64,000 bases of DNA from Bicyclus anynana (Eukaryota > Arthropoda > Insecta > Lepidoptera > Nymphalidae), in NCBI RefSeq assembly GCF_947172395.1, contig NC_069086.1:6790501-6854500 (forward strand), read 5' to 3'. A program made the translations under genes and the position numbers. Shown here piece after piece: positions 45,119 through 55,857 of the stretch. The notes under the pieces are model-generated. The model had not been told where the DNA came from, did no database searches, and worked only from the letters and a program-made list of their open reading frames with translations. Numbering within the stretch: position 1 is the first letter of the stretch; each line of letters starts with the position of its first letter.

Positions 45119-46660
45119 CCTCATGATTGATTATGTCACTATTTCAGTAATTAACAACGTTTGAGTTAACATCAGGCTTCGATGTTGACAGCGGATTGGA
45201 CGATGTCTTCAGTGGTGCCAATTGGCAATGTCACAAAACGGAAATTTGTTATGGAAGGTATTAGCTGCTCTGTCATAAAATAAAGTAAAATATATGAAAT
45301 CGTTTTGTCAAAACTCAATATGCTATCTGATTTTACTTCGTTTTGAACATTTGCCTATGACATTATTTTTAATAATGCGGTGAGTGGCGTTGTTTCACAA
45401 TTCCGATAAATTTTTAATTATTGCGCCGTCCGTATAATAACATTTGAAAGTGGAATAACGTGAGAGCAAAACTTTGTTTACAGTTTCATAAGGGGCTATT
45501 CGTATTCGAATTTTTCCCTCATTCATAACACGAAATAGGGCAAACGCGACGGCAAAGAGCGCTTCGGTGAGATTTATTTGAAGCAGTTGCGAAATTGGGA
45601 ATATTCCCAAAGAATTTTACACGTATTTGTGTTTGGCTTAATCAACGTTATAATTATATGAAAATGCATTCCGATACGAGTTATTCCGGTCTGTATTTTG
45701 GACTGTCATTTATTTTATAGCAATTATTTTATTACTAACTTACGTTATATAATGTATTAGTTTAATATTGCCGCTAAATATCTGTTTTACGGTATCTTCA
45801 ATGTGCGCTTTTGACCTCATGTCTTCTCGAGTTCTCGCTCCTTGTTAGGTAATATTGGCAAACTGCCATTGTACTAGGTTAGCACTGCTATTACAAGCCT
45901 TATACGTAATAAATACAATTGCATCGTCTCAGCAATAGTGATGGACAATCGAGATAAGTGAGAGTACAGTTATATGGCTTACGTTAAGGACTTCAAAACT
46001 ATTATCCGTAAAATATATTGCAATAAGCAATCAATTTTAAATTTTGAAGACCCAGAATCTTTAAGTAAAACATTTTATTTAAAGATTTTGTATTCCGACT
46101 GCAAAATCTAGATAAGCATTTCTTGTTTAGATAGGTCTACATTTTTTTGTCCAACATCATTAACGTCTGTAATGAAAAAAATGTTTATTTTAATCTGATT
46201 TCTTAGTTTCTACTATTTATTTTCTCCTTTAGTTTCCAAAACAACAAAGATATATTAAATTTATAATATGTGCTTATGTACCTATGTGTGATACAGAAAT
46301 TGACATGATGCAAAAACTGAACTGTTAATAAAATAGTAATTATGTAGGTGAAATAACTTAAAATTTAACATTACTGATAAATTAATTAATTCACTGTGTT
46401 GACGTGACAAGTGCGTCAATACTGTTTGATTCGTCAGCATAATCATTAGTCACGATCGAGATTTGAGTGGTGAATTGCAGCTAGATTCTTAATGGACAGT
46501 TCAATGAGTTTGATAGTTAGATAGAAATAGTTTGATACTACAGTTTGCTATTTACATATAGTCGTCTTTTTTATTAAATTCGACAAATTAATCATAATCA
46601 TTTGTCACGATCATGATTTGAGTGGTGAATAGGGACGATGACAGTTTTTTAAATCTATAC
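45119..46660. other. non-coding stretch
   Basis: AT-rich. The 71-residue minus-strand frame at 45395-45610 has balanced composition but no domain, acceptor or donor that I can support. Confidence 0.35.
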
Positions 46661-47454
46661 TCTATACTAATATTATAAAGAGGTAAAGTTTGTAAGTTTG
46701 TAAGTTTGTCACATTTTTTAAATGGGGTAATCTTCGGAACTACTGGTCCGATTTTAAAAATTCTTTCACCAGTAGAATGCTACATTATCGGGGAGTGCTA
46801 TAGGCTATATTTTATATTGGTATCATATATATTAGCCGAGTTATCACAGTTTTTGTCATACAGGTCGGACCGAAAATCCTCTTAGGCAGACTTATTCGCA
46901 TGCGCTGCCTTAACCATTGTGTAAAATTGAAATTAATATATGGAGACTTTATGTATCTTTAAAAGTTCTACAAAAAAGTCCGCGACACCATATATCTATC
47001 TTCTATATATTAGCAGATATATAGAAGAAAAAAGGCCTTTTGTTTTTTAAAAATTATTAATTTTATATACTTAGGTTTACGTTATTATTTATACAACTAA
47101 ACTTTAATCCTTATTAAAATAAATTATTTAATAATCACAAGGGTATTATGGAGATAAGATTTGCCCTTTACAGTATGTTAATTACTTAAATAGTTTCGGA
47201 GATAATACAAAATTTCTAAAAGACGCAGAAATTCCACTATATGACGCCCGGCGCTTTCATTTACGTAGTTCCCGTTCCCGTGTGAATATGGGGATCAAAC
47301 ATAGCCTTGGACACTCGCAAATAACGTAGCTTTCTATTGGTAAAACAATTTTCCAAATCGGTCCAGTATAGGTAGGGTAGGTTAGGTTAGGTTAGGGGGT
47401 AGTAGTAAAATTGACATCGAATTTTACGCAGACGAAGTCGCGGGCGTCCGCTAG
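46661..47454 (+). mobile_element. composite Helitron-like element
   Basis: Starts TCTATACTAATATTATAAAG, has GGTCCGATTTTAAAAATTC and GGGGAGTGCTATAGGCTATA. About 600 bp later it ends GCAGACGAAGTCGCGGGCGT, CCG, CTAG, T. A minus-oriented Helitron half lies inside at 47241-47370, and a short GGTTA tract precedes the 3' terminus. Confidence 0.65.
47241..47370 (-). mobile_element. Helitron-like fragment inside another
   Basis: GACGCCCGGCGCTTTCATTT, GTTCCCGTTCCCGTGTGAAT, CTCGCAAATAACGTAGCTTT, and CCAAATCGGTCCAGTAT appear in reverse order of the standard element. Confidence 0.7.
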
Positions 47455-47462
47455 TTGTATAT

Positions 47463-47647
47463 AAATTAAGAGTATGCCAATAGTAAATTTACTTTATTTA
47501 TTATTTTTTAGAAATTTTATAATCTTATTTATTTTGCAAATATCCAATCAATCTTTGCTTTTTATGTATAAATTTGTTAACATTGACCTTTTTTACCCGA
47601 ATTTACTATAAAAATCAATATATTCAAACCTAGTCATCATCCCCATG
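47463..47647 (+). repeat. sequence shared downstream of two Helitrons, copy 2
   Basis: AAATTAAGAGTATGCCAATA and TTTATTTTGCAAATATCC .. AAACCTAGTCATCATCCCC match both ends of 24968-25435 but not its middle. Confidence 0.75.
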
Positions 47648-48308
47648 GTGGGTGAATTCTATTAAGACGTTTGTACGTACGTATTCTATACAACAGTTTG
47701 TCATTTCTATACAAGGTCGTTTTAGTAGAGTGTATTTTATGTCTCACATTTTAATATAGTAGGTATATTGTTAATCACTAGCTTTTCCTCGTGGCTTATA
47801 GATTTTGCCGATCAGTTTTATTCAACTTTCTCTACCAATGAAAACGTGTTACATCCTAAATGTGCGATTGGTAAGGCGGGAACATAAATACAAATTTATA
47901 CATTCAAATTTAAAATATTCGTTAGAATGGTAGAGGATGTTATTTTTGCAAACACATGCATGAAAATTCGTCTAACTAATTCGTGTTATGGATAAGAAAT
48001 ATGTAGTGAAAACGTAAAATATGCAAATTGGAACATCTTACGAATGGTTATGCTTTTATAATACCTAATATGAATGTCAAAAGACTTGACTTCCCTCGTT
48101 TAGTTGTATGTATTATTATATTGTTAACAAAGTCTTGGTCACGTATAATAGATTCAAGTTTTCTTTATGCGTCATAGTCCATAGGAATCATACATAAACT
48201 CGTACAGAGATAGTCATGGCTTCCGTCTCCGTGAAAGGTTTGTAAATGATATTGTATTATTCCAATATCAATATCGTATAAAGTTGTCTTTTAAGAATTT
48301 TCTTTAAT
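47648..48308. other. non-coding stretch
   Basis: AT-rich with no recognised feature. Confidence 0.4.
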
Positions 48309-48566
48309 GACTAGTTAGCCCTTGACTGCAATTTCATCTTATGTTAAGTCACGATGCAGACTAAGATGATAGTGGTCTGTCTTAGTCGAGATACAAGTGT
48401 AGGCTACCTATCTCGTGCGGTTTTTTGCGGAATTATATCGAAAAGGTAAATCTCGTAGCTGATATAGCAAGTAGTCAAGCGCGTAAGAGCTAAAGACCTC
48501 ATCGCTGTTTTCCATTAGGTATGATTTTATAATCAAATACTCAATATTTACTATAAAAGAATAAAG
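48309..48566. mobile_element. eroded SINE family A pieces in opposite orientation
   Basis: 48312-48375 (GTTAGCCCTTGACTGCAATT) is a minus-oriented SINE end. 48500-48566 (CCATTAGGTATGATTTTATA .. AAAAGAATAAA) resembles the same end in plus orientation. Highly diverged. Confidence 0.45.
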
Positions 48567-50647
48567 TAATAATATTTCCTATTTCCATTCATATAAATCT
48601 GAATTGAACGAAAATGTTGTACTATGCTATTGTAACGTGACACCTAGAACAAGAACTGAGCTTTAAGAGTCTCTTATTACAATTGTATTAATGAGATCGA
48701 TATTCTTTGTCTCCCGAGTAGTTGTTGTCGTAAACAATTAATCTGTATTCAGCTCAGCTCGGAGCTCCGAGCCTCATTAAATATTCGTTGTTACTTGTTT
48801 GTTGTTACTTGTTATTTGCCTACAGTCTTTGTTTGTCTAGATAACTGAACTTCGTATCTGACTATTAGATTTCTGTAGCTTTGTCTTGCAGTACCCTTTG
48901 GTCACTTTGGTTGGTACAGTTAGTTACTGCAAAGTCTAACACCAAGTGGTGACTTACTTTGTTTTTATTATTCTGCTTTCTGACGAAGGGTGGGAGGTAA
49001 ACAAAAGTGCCATTTACTGTCTAGTATAATGCAGTAACATGAAAATCTAAGTTAGGAAACTACTCTATAATCTAAAAAAAATTTGCAATTTCTAAAACAA
49101 AAATAGTCTCTAGTGAGTCTTGATTGTTTTCTATTAGTTGTCTTTGACCAGGGAGAATGTAAGAGTGTGGTGCTAGCCTTACCTACTTACTATTCTGTTC
49201 TCATATTTTATCTGTGTAGTTAATGTTCTGAAGTGTCATGGCTACTTTACATCTCGAGTTATTGGATTGTAAAAAAATACTTATAATCATTCCGTTTCAA
49301 ACACAACCAGTGATACAAACAAAATACAATTTTGATATAGAATGCGTTATTGTATTCTCTTATAAAGAAATCGTTAATGGGAAAGTTGGTGCATGAGTCG
49401 CAATACTAAAAAAATGTGACTGGAGAAATTCTATGGAACAACAAATCAACATTTTTATTGTCTGTATTTACAATGGCGCTGTCGGAAACAATCGCACCGA
49501 CGAGACTGTGAAATACGAGCCTGTACCAGTACACGCTGAAAATTGCGGACAGTGGGATTCTTATTAAAAGCTGCCGCTGATTGTGTGGGAATGCTTAGCT
49601 AGGGTTCTTTATGAAACAGAATATACATGGCTTAATTCAGACTTACGTAAAAAGAGTTCAGTTATTCATAAGGTTGGATCTCGTGGAATATTGAGTAAAA
49701 TAATCAATAAAACTTATCTTTTTGGAAAAATCTGAGAGAAAGGAATTACAATCCCGGGAGGGAGAACGCCACCTAACAAAAAATCAACAGAGAACTCCAC
49801 ATTTAGTTTATTGCATATGCACAATGTACTCACTGAAAATAATTCACGCACATTTTTGTCTCCATGTTTTCTTGAAGATTATTGTATGCTGTCAATATTG
49901 ATGTGCTTTTTTCAATTTCTGATATCAAAAAGATTTACTTACTCCTTAATTATTGGATCAAATAAAAGGATTTTATTTTAAAATATATTTATGTATTTGT
50001 TATTACAGTAAGATACTTTAGTACGTGTAGATGTAGAACAAGGCGCGGCTGAGCCGACATCGTATTTACGAGCGATTGTGCGTGCTTTATCATGCTCCAG
50101 ACTATTACCATAAACCGCCTGACGTTTCTGTAGAGATTTTCCATTACGAGTGTTACTGTGTAGCAACATTGTTAGGCTTTACAATTTGCTTCACTTACTA
50201 CGAACATCTAAATCAGCAGTTTTGTTATTGTAAAAATACCCGATAGATATCACACTTGGTCGAAAATTCAGTTCTGTTAAATAAAGATCTGACGTGCCCA
50301 CAACGTAAAATATATTCCTGGGTTGTAATTTCAATACTTATACTCATTGAGATTTGTAAGACCTGGAAACTTTTCTGAAAATTTTTAGATATCCTAATTT
50401 TTTCATTTATGTTGGTAATTTATTTTTAAATCCTTTGGCTTGTTTGCCATATCTTGTTAGTATCATTTCCTGCTTATATAACATTGCAATGGTAGGCCAT
50501 TAGGAGTATTAAAAATTGTCGTGCGATATTTTATTTATCGCTCCTTTACATGACATTGGACGTTGATGTTGTTGGTTGTTTGAGGCCATTACAGTTGTTC
50601 ACCTCAGTCCTGACACGAGAAGAAACGCAGTGACATTTTTTCCTAAT
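48567..50647. other. long non-coding stretch
   Basis: No repeat family from this window and no exon with splice support. The 63-residue minus-strand frame at 49978-50169 is unsupported. Confidence 0.4.
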
Positions 50648-50754
50648 CAACTGTAGACTTATAAAATGTACTTTTGTCATTGTCACATATTACATAATGA
50701 GGTCGCTAAGCCACTAAGCGATAAGTAACGTTGATTTTTGCTTTCTAAATCTTT
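50648..50754. repeat. left arm of a 100-bp local inverted duplication
   Basis: TAATGAGGTCGCTAAGCCAC, then TAAGCGATAAGTAACGTTGA is the reverse complement of 51130-51175. Weaker similarity extends over the whole 51122-51222 interval. Confidence 0.9.
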
Positions 50755-50945
50755 GCACCAAGTCAACTACTATGGTCTGATATTGAAATGAGGCAATGAA
50801 AAAAGAACAGCAGAAAACTCAACCAATTTTTGGAATTATGTTTTGTCGAAAAGACAAATACTCGTACCTTTTTAATAGATCTACTCAACGGATTTTAAAT
50901 CACACAGGTTAAGCTAAGATTATAGAGTAAAATCATAATTACGAG

Positions 50946-51245
50946 ACAATTAATCCCCATTGTTGGACATTAGCCTCCTCCGGAATCCCAAAATCTTGAG
51001 CTGTCTATATCCAAACCACACCTGAGCAACTCGTTTATAATCTTAGTTCTACCTAACAGGGGGTCGACCAACACTACGCCTTCTGGTACGGGGTCGGCAT
51101 TTCATCAGCGCTTTACCTGCTACAAAGATTTAGGAATCAACGTTACCTATCGCTTAGTGGCTTAGCGACCTCATTATGAAATATGTAACAATGTCAAAAG
51201 TGTAATTTATAAAGTCAACAGCTATTTCCACTTCAGCTTTGCGAC
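50946..51245 (-). mobile_element. RTE LINE 3' region, interrupted
   Basis: GGGGGTCGACCAACACTACGCC then CGGGGTCGGCATTTCA, and after a break TTCCACTTCAGCTTTGCGAC then GATGAGCTACAACGG, match the reverse of the 9168 LINE. The break holds the TATCGCTTAGTGGCTTAGCG arm that is duplicated at 50648. Confidence 0.65.
51122..51222. repeat. right arm of the 100-bp local inverted duplication
   Basis: Partner of 50648-50754, embedded in RTE-derived sequence, so it is the likelier original copy. Confidence 0.88.
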
Positions 51246-51584
51246 TCGATGAGCTACAACGGAAACTTTCCTATCGTATAAATGCTTCATTAAAATCAGC
51301 TTTCAAAATAAAGGAAGTCTCGCGACCTTTTCTTGAATTTAATTTTCTTTAAAAAAAAAAAATGTAAATCTAAATGAAGTTTACATGTTGCGTTGTTTAT
51401 ATTTCACTGTAACCTTGATCTAAATAGCTATTTGCGAATGATAAAGTAACCTTACATACCTACGTTTGACTTTCTAATCTATGATTGTTATTTGTTTACC
51501 AACAACATAAAAATGTTCTAATATCTATATAGTTCTAAATCTAATATTAATATTTATAACAATATTAATATTTTTTAATCTAAA

Positions 51585-51949
51585 TCTAATATACATATAA
51601 AATTCTCGTGTCACAGTTTTCGTTGCCATACTCCTCCGTTTGGTTGACCGATTTTGATGAAATTTTTTGTGCATATTCAGTAGGTCTGAGAATCGGCCTA
51701 CATCTATTTTTCAAACCCCTAAATCCTAGGGTAGGGTAGTGGTAGGGTAGGGGGTATGGTATAGGGATAGGGTAGGGGTAGGGTAGCGGTAGGGAAATTG
51801 TAAGGTAGGGTAGGGTATGGGTAGAGTAGAGGTAGGGTAGGGGTAGGGTAGGGGTAGGGGTAGGAGTAGGGTAGTGTAAGGTAGGGATAGGGAAGAAGTG
51901 CAAATAAATAAATTAATAAGTCAAAGCGAAGCTTGAGCGGGTCCGCTAG
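51585..51949 (+). mobile_element. Helitron-like element with expanded GGTAGG minisatellite
   Basis: A flank, then TCTAATATACATATAAAATT, GACCGATTTTGATGAAATTT, and an about 180-bp tract of GGTAGG/GGGTAGGG units (51722-51900). It ends CGGGTCCGCTAG followed by T. The 28648 copy has a single short GGTAGG at the same place. The 105-codon Pro/Tyr-rich antisense frame is this minisatellite translated. Confidence 0.88.
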
Positions 51950-52655
51950 TACAAGAGATATATTTCTTCACCTTTAAAAAAGATATATGTCAAAAATAAA
52001 ACATATGGCAAGGGCTAGACGACATAAATATAGATGCAATAAAAGTTATAAAGTTAAAAAAATATTAGGTAAACAATATATTGTCGTAGATTCGTAATCA
52101 CGCCCGATTAATGCTTAGATGTTTAAAATTTTCATGACTTCGTGAAATTTTATATCGTCGTAAACATTATTTCTTGACATGGTTTTGGTTCTCGGCCAAT
52201 AAAAAGAAAATAGTATTTTGATGGTTATTAAAACTGTAAATTAACTAAAGTCGTCACTAAACGCGGTTCCTTTTTAGGGTTCCGTAGTCAACAAATGATT
52301 AATAATAGTTTATAATTTATATCGGTACTGAAAAGTGAGTAAGTACTTAGTTTAAAGTGAGTTTTGTTTTTAACCTATTGCCGAAAATATGTCGTATATT
52401 TTAAATTTAGTTTATTTTTTCACAAACTTTTAGTGCGTTGCGAGAATAATTAATAGAATGTTGCTATTTATAATAATGCGCTTTATAAAGTCAATGAGAG
52501 GCAATTAATAAACTCAATTGAAGTGCGACCTTGGTGGAGCATGTCGGACGTTACATGTGATTGTTTTTCTAGCTATTTGAAGCGAGAACATGTCATGTGA
52601 ATAGCCCCAATGGACCGCGGGAATCACACAGTACATACTCGTATCTACCTACTAA
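51950..52655. other. non-coding stretch
   Basis: AT-rich with no recognised feature. Confidence 0.4.
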
Positions 52656-52839
52656 TCCTACTAATATTATAAACGCGAAAGTTTGTATGTTTGTTACTCT
52701 AACTACTGAACCGATTTGGCTAAAATTTAAAACAAAGATAGATACCATAGCCTACTTTTCATACCGGAATAATCCATGGTTCCCGCGGGATTTGTGAAAA
52801 ACAGAATTCCACGCGGACTAAGTCTCGGGCGTCCGCTAG
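52656..52839 (+). mobile_element. Helitron-like element, intact ends
   Basis: Between A52655 and T52840: TCCTACTAATATTATAAACG at the start, then GAACCGATTTGGCTAAAATT, CATGGTTCCCGCGGGATTTG, and the terminal stem GCGGACTAAGTCTCGGGCGT CCG CTAG. Same subfamily as 17236-17610. Confidence 0.9.
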
Positions 52840-53554
52840 TTGGTAATATACTTGTGACTGTTATGTGTAAAAGTGATTTAAAGGTGATGTTTGGATGATG
52901 ATTCTTACAAACGTTATAGTTAACTTCAATGACATTTGGTTGACATAGCGAAGGACGGCCGAGGGGAACTCTTTCTGTTAAAAAAGTCCATTTTCCTAAG
53001 CTATTTTTGATCTGACGATAAGTTTCATGTATCGCTGTTAATTAATACAAGATACAATTAATGTTGGCAAAAATAACTTTGATTACAATTTGACAGCTGC
53101 TACAAATACGATTATTAACTTAGAAGCGTTAATTTACATCTCAATATTGTTATAAAATTGGGATTTTGGATGATTTGGCTATATTGAAAAAAGTCCGAAA
53201 ATATAATAATATGTATGTTGGCTTGGTTACGGAAACCTTAGACTCCTGACGAACGCCTAACTTAGATCAATTTTATGGTGTATAGCACCATAAATGTGAC
53301 AATATTTTGTCATAGACGTAAACCAAATGCTACTTTGTGAAACATTCTCATTTTCGGTCTTTTTAAATAATAAATTAAATAAATATATTTTCTTAGATTG
53401 AATTCTTAAATTTTGTGGATAAACAAAATTCGTACATAACAAATTTTATGACAGCATCCAACAAAAAACAAACAGTAGGTACCTACCTACGTACAAAGCC
53501 TCAAGTGTGGTACAGATGCATATAACTGGTTTGTCGAACCCTTGAAATATCCGA
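52840..53554. other. non-coding stretch
   Basis: AT-rich with no recognised feature. Confidence 0.4.
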
Positions 53555-53562
53555 TGACGTCA
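53555..53562. promoter_or_regulatory. palindromic CRE-like site TGACGTCA
   Basis: Perfect 8-bp cAMP-response-element palindrome, followed by further GACGTC words at about 53655 and 53716. It lies 1.75 kb upstream of the coding exon. A single 8-mer match is expected about once per window by chance. Confidence 0.25.
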
Positions 53563-53649
53563 TCAGTTACATTTGTGACTGCCGTAAATTGTAGGCTGGC
53601 TCATGCTAGCCACTCACGGTCCGATTTATCCTCATACTTGCATGATGCC

Positions 53650-53724
53650 GGTATGACGTCCGGTAAAACTCATTGAGTGTTGGTCGCGACGGCTCGACTC
53701 GGTGACTTTACCGGACGTCATGCC
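53650..53724. repeat. 18-bp inverted repeat GGTATGACGTCCGGTAAA
   Basis: Arms 53650-53667 and 53707-53724 pair with one mismatch around a 39-nt spacer. Each arm has GACGTCCGG. Confidence 0.85.
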
Positions 53725-53910
53725 GACAGAGCTGCAGGTATGGGTACATCGCACCGTGTGTGTCCAGCTTCAGTGCTCATGCCATCAAGTGATAATGAAA
53801 TCGACCTTAGCAACGAGAGACGGCGATTTATATGAACCGGTGGCAACTTTCCCCGCGGCGGCGTCGCGAGCCGATGACGACTATGCAGTTACGAAAGCTG
53901 CACCTGCGTA
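53725..53910. other. GC-richer open stretch, not called as a gene
   Basis: The frame ends RDGDLYEPVATFPAAASR, ADDDYAVTK, then a stop in the first tandem repeat. Balanced composition makes an exon conceivable (acceptor-like CCTTAG before CAACGAG, about 53810), but no donor in frame is convincing. Confidence 0.2.
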
Positions 53911-54046
53911 TATGGGATAGAGTCGGCACTTGTTACTACGAACTCACCTCCACTACACCATAGAGTTGGTCTAATTATATGGGATAGAGTTGGCACTTGT
54001 TACTACGAATACTCACCTACATTACACCATAGAGTTGGTCTAATTA
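53911..54046. repeat. tandem duplication, 67-69 bp unit
   Basis: TATGGGATAGAGTCGGCACT .. CACCATAGAGTTGGTCTAAT occurs twice (53911-53977, 53978-54046) with few differences and one 3-base length change. Confidence 0.92.
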
Positions 54047-54698
54047 GTAATCGAACGTTTCTTTCCCCGTGCTAAATCACATTTAGCAAAGTTAAATGTT
54101 TTTAAATTCTGTGAGATTGGGGTTAGTCTGTTATGTGTACGGAACTGGTCTAGATCACCAGCAATCTATTAGTTTGAGAGTAAAGTTCGTGGAAAGTGGC
54201 CAGCTGGCCTATTCACTAATTTGGACTTTATTAACAGCCTATTAAAATAATCATCAAATTATCTGAGAAATGTCATCTACCTACTGTATGATATCCACGA
54301 AGGGTTGTCAATAGACACCGGATGATATTTGTTACATGAAATCTCAATTTCGTCTATCAATGTCAACTAACAAACAAAAAAAGGTTAGTGAATTAGTCTG
54401 CTGGTGTGGTTTTCGGGTGTCCTAAGGACTTGTCATCGAATATCTTTAAATCTCGTTACCAGGTTAAAAGACCCACACATAAATAAGTTGAAAAGTTGTT
54501 ATTTGTGACTTCGCACTTTATTGTTTTAGGTCACTATCTAAATAATAATAAACAAACAACGTAGGTGGAAGTCATGACGATAATTTCCCATCACCACTGC
54601 GTGATAATAATTCTCGGAGCTCTCGCAGTCTCACGCACCATTTTGTATGGGAAAGTCGTTAATAGCTTTTCTATTTGAGTCGTTCTACTATCCGTCCC
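54047..54698. other. non-coding stretch
   Basis: AT-rich. Upstream flank of the proposed promoter; no recognised element. Confidence 0.4.
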
Positions 54699-54760
54699 TA
54701 TAAATAGTACCTATCGACATTATAAATAGCCGCAATTTTCATTCGCGCTACTGTCAATAG
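54699..54760 (+). promoter_or_regulatory. possible TATA-containing core promoter
   Basis: Two TATAAATA boxes start at 54699 and 54721. Initiator-like TCATTC (A at 54741) and TCAATA (A at 54756) follow. The second box is 35 bp from the second initiator, close to the usual spacing. The coding exon begins 560 bp downstream on this strand. In AT-rich DNA such matches arise by chance. Confidence 0.3.
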
Positions 54761-55122
54761 TTGACGATGATGTTCGGACGATTTATTATAGTGTCTTGAG
54801 TAATTACACACATTCATTATGTATTAGCTACGGTATTGTTCTATCTGACTGCGGAATTTGTCGAAAACTGGACAAAAGCGTCGAAACTGTTGAATATTTC
54901 CGTGGCTAACATAATATAACAAATGAAAGCTGTCTAATAAATGGACTGCGACGAAATCTGTAAATCCAAGGCCGGTGTCGAGGCATTCAAAGTCGATAAT
55001 TAGTTAAACTATATGTGTTTGTCATGTTTATTAGTAATCGTTAAGTTTTAGACCAATATTATTGCACAGCTAAGAAAGTTCCGTGATGTAATGTTTGGTA
55101 ATCTATAACAAGTGCGAAAATT

Positions 55123-55153
55123 ATTCATTATTCATTATTCATTATATATATAT
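55123..55153. repeat. (ATTATTC)n / (TA)n microsatellite
   Basis: ATTCATTATTCATTATTC leads into TATATATATA in the presumed leader of the coding exon. Confidence 0.8.
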
Positions 55154-55318
55154 GCTTGTGCGGATTTAGTATCAGATACGTCATACAAGGAAAATAACGC
55201 ATATAATCAAAAATGTGAAATGGTCGTCGTTTTAAACAACATCCATGTCAATGGAATCAGTGAAATAAACGGTACTGTGGTATTTTGCTACTGAGTGCGA
55301 CAGTGACAGTGAGTGACC

Positions 55319-55857
55319 ATGAGCGGGAGTGAGCCAACGTTAACTGAATCGCCGGTCCCTCTGGCGCTGGCGCGTCTGCAGGGCCGGCCGGGCCGCATGC
55401 GGGTCCACCGCCCCAGTCTCCCACTCGCGAGCCTGCAGGAGGCGATCGACGAAACCCCCCGACGCTGCAATGAAGAGCTCCCCGCTCCCGACACGGACGA
55501 CGAGGAAACCTTCGCCGATCCCGTGGTCAGCAAGCCGTCTCCGTCCGCTTCCAACGGGCGAAGGGCGTCGGACGCCACGTTCGCCGAGCGATACAGAAAG
55601 CTGACGGAGTTCGACGGGCCGCCGCCCGACATGCCTCGGCGAGCCTCTCTGGCCGTACCCGTCGGAGCGGACGGCTTCGGACCTAGCGACAAAGGCCGCA
55701 GGCGCTCCTGGGCGGCTCGACTCCAGCTCGAGCGCAAAAAGAGACGAAAGTCCGGCGGCAACGACACCGACGATGAATGCGACCCGCCGGCGTATATACG
55801 TCAGAAGCGACCTTCTTGGTGGAATGTTTTCATGCCAGATAACATGCTGAAAAACAG
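55319..55857 (+). CDS. first coding exon of an unidentified gene (179 aa, continues past the window's exons)
   Basis: ATG at 55319 (context GTGACCATGAG) opens 179 complete codons plus two bases (AG), ending at ACAG^GTATTA; the donor GT is 55858-55859. Reading through the donor gives a stop after 14 codons. The exon is sharply GC-richer than its flanks, with GC-rich third positions, the strongest coding signal in the window. No signal peptide or membrane segment is visible. The protein is mostly low-order: a basic stretch (GRPGRMRVHR, 22-31), an acidic stretch (DTDDEE, 58-63), PPPD (101-104), a KKRRKS cluster (140-145), acidic DTDDE (149-153), then RQKRPSWWNVFMPDN (161-175). RRxS motifs occur at 81-84, 107-110 (RRASL, a textbook PKA consensus), 128-130 and 142-145, so regulated phosphorylation is plausible. 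The Trp-Trp segment before the splice may lead into a conserved domain encoded downstream. I do not recognise the family. The antisense 159-codon frame is a shadow. No later exon is found by 64000, so the following intron exceeds 8 kb if the gene continues. Confidence 0.85.

Noticed and set aside
51586..51903. 105-codon Pro/Tyr-rich frame on -
   Set aside because: It is the translation of the GGTAGG minisatellite inside a Helitron.
55288..55767. 159-codon frame antisense to the coding exon
   Set aside because: Shadow frame produced by GC-rich third positions of the + strand exon, with no splice or start support.
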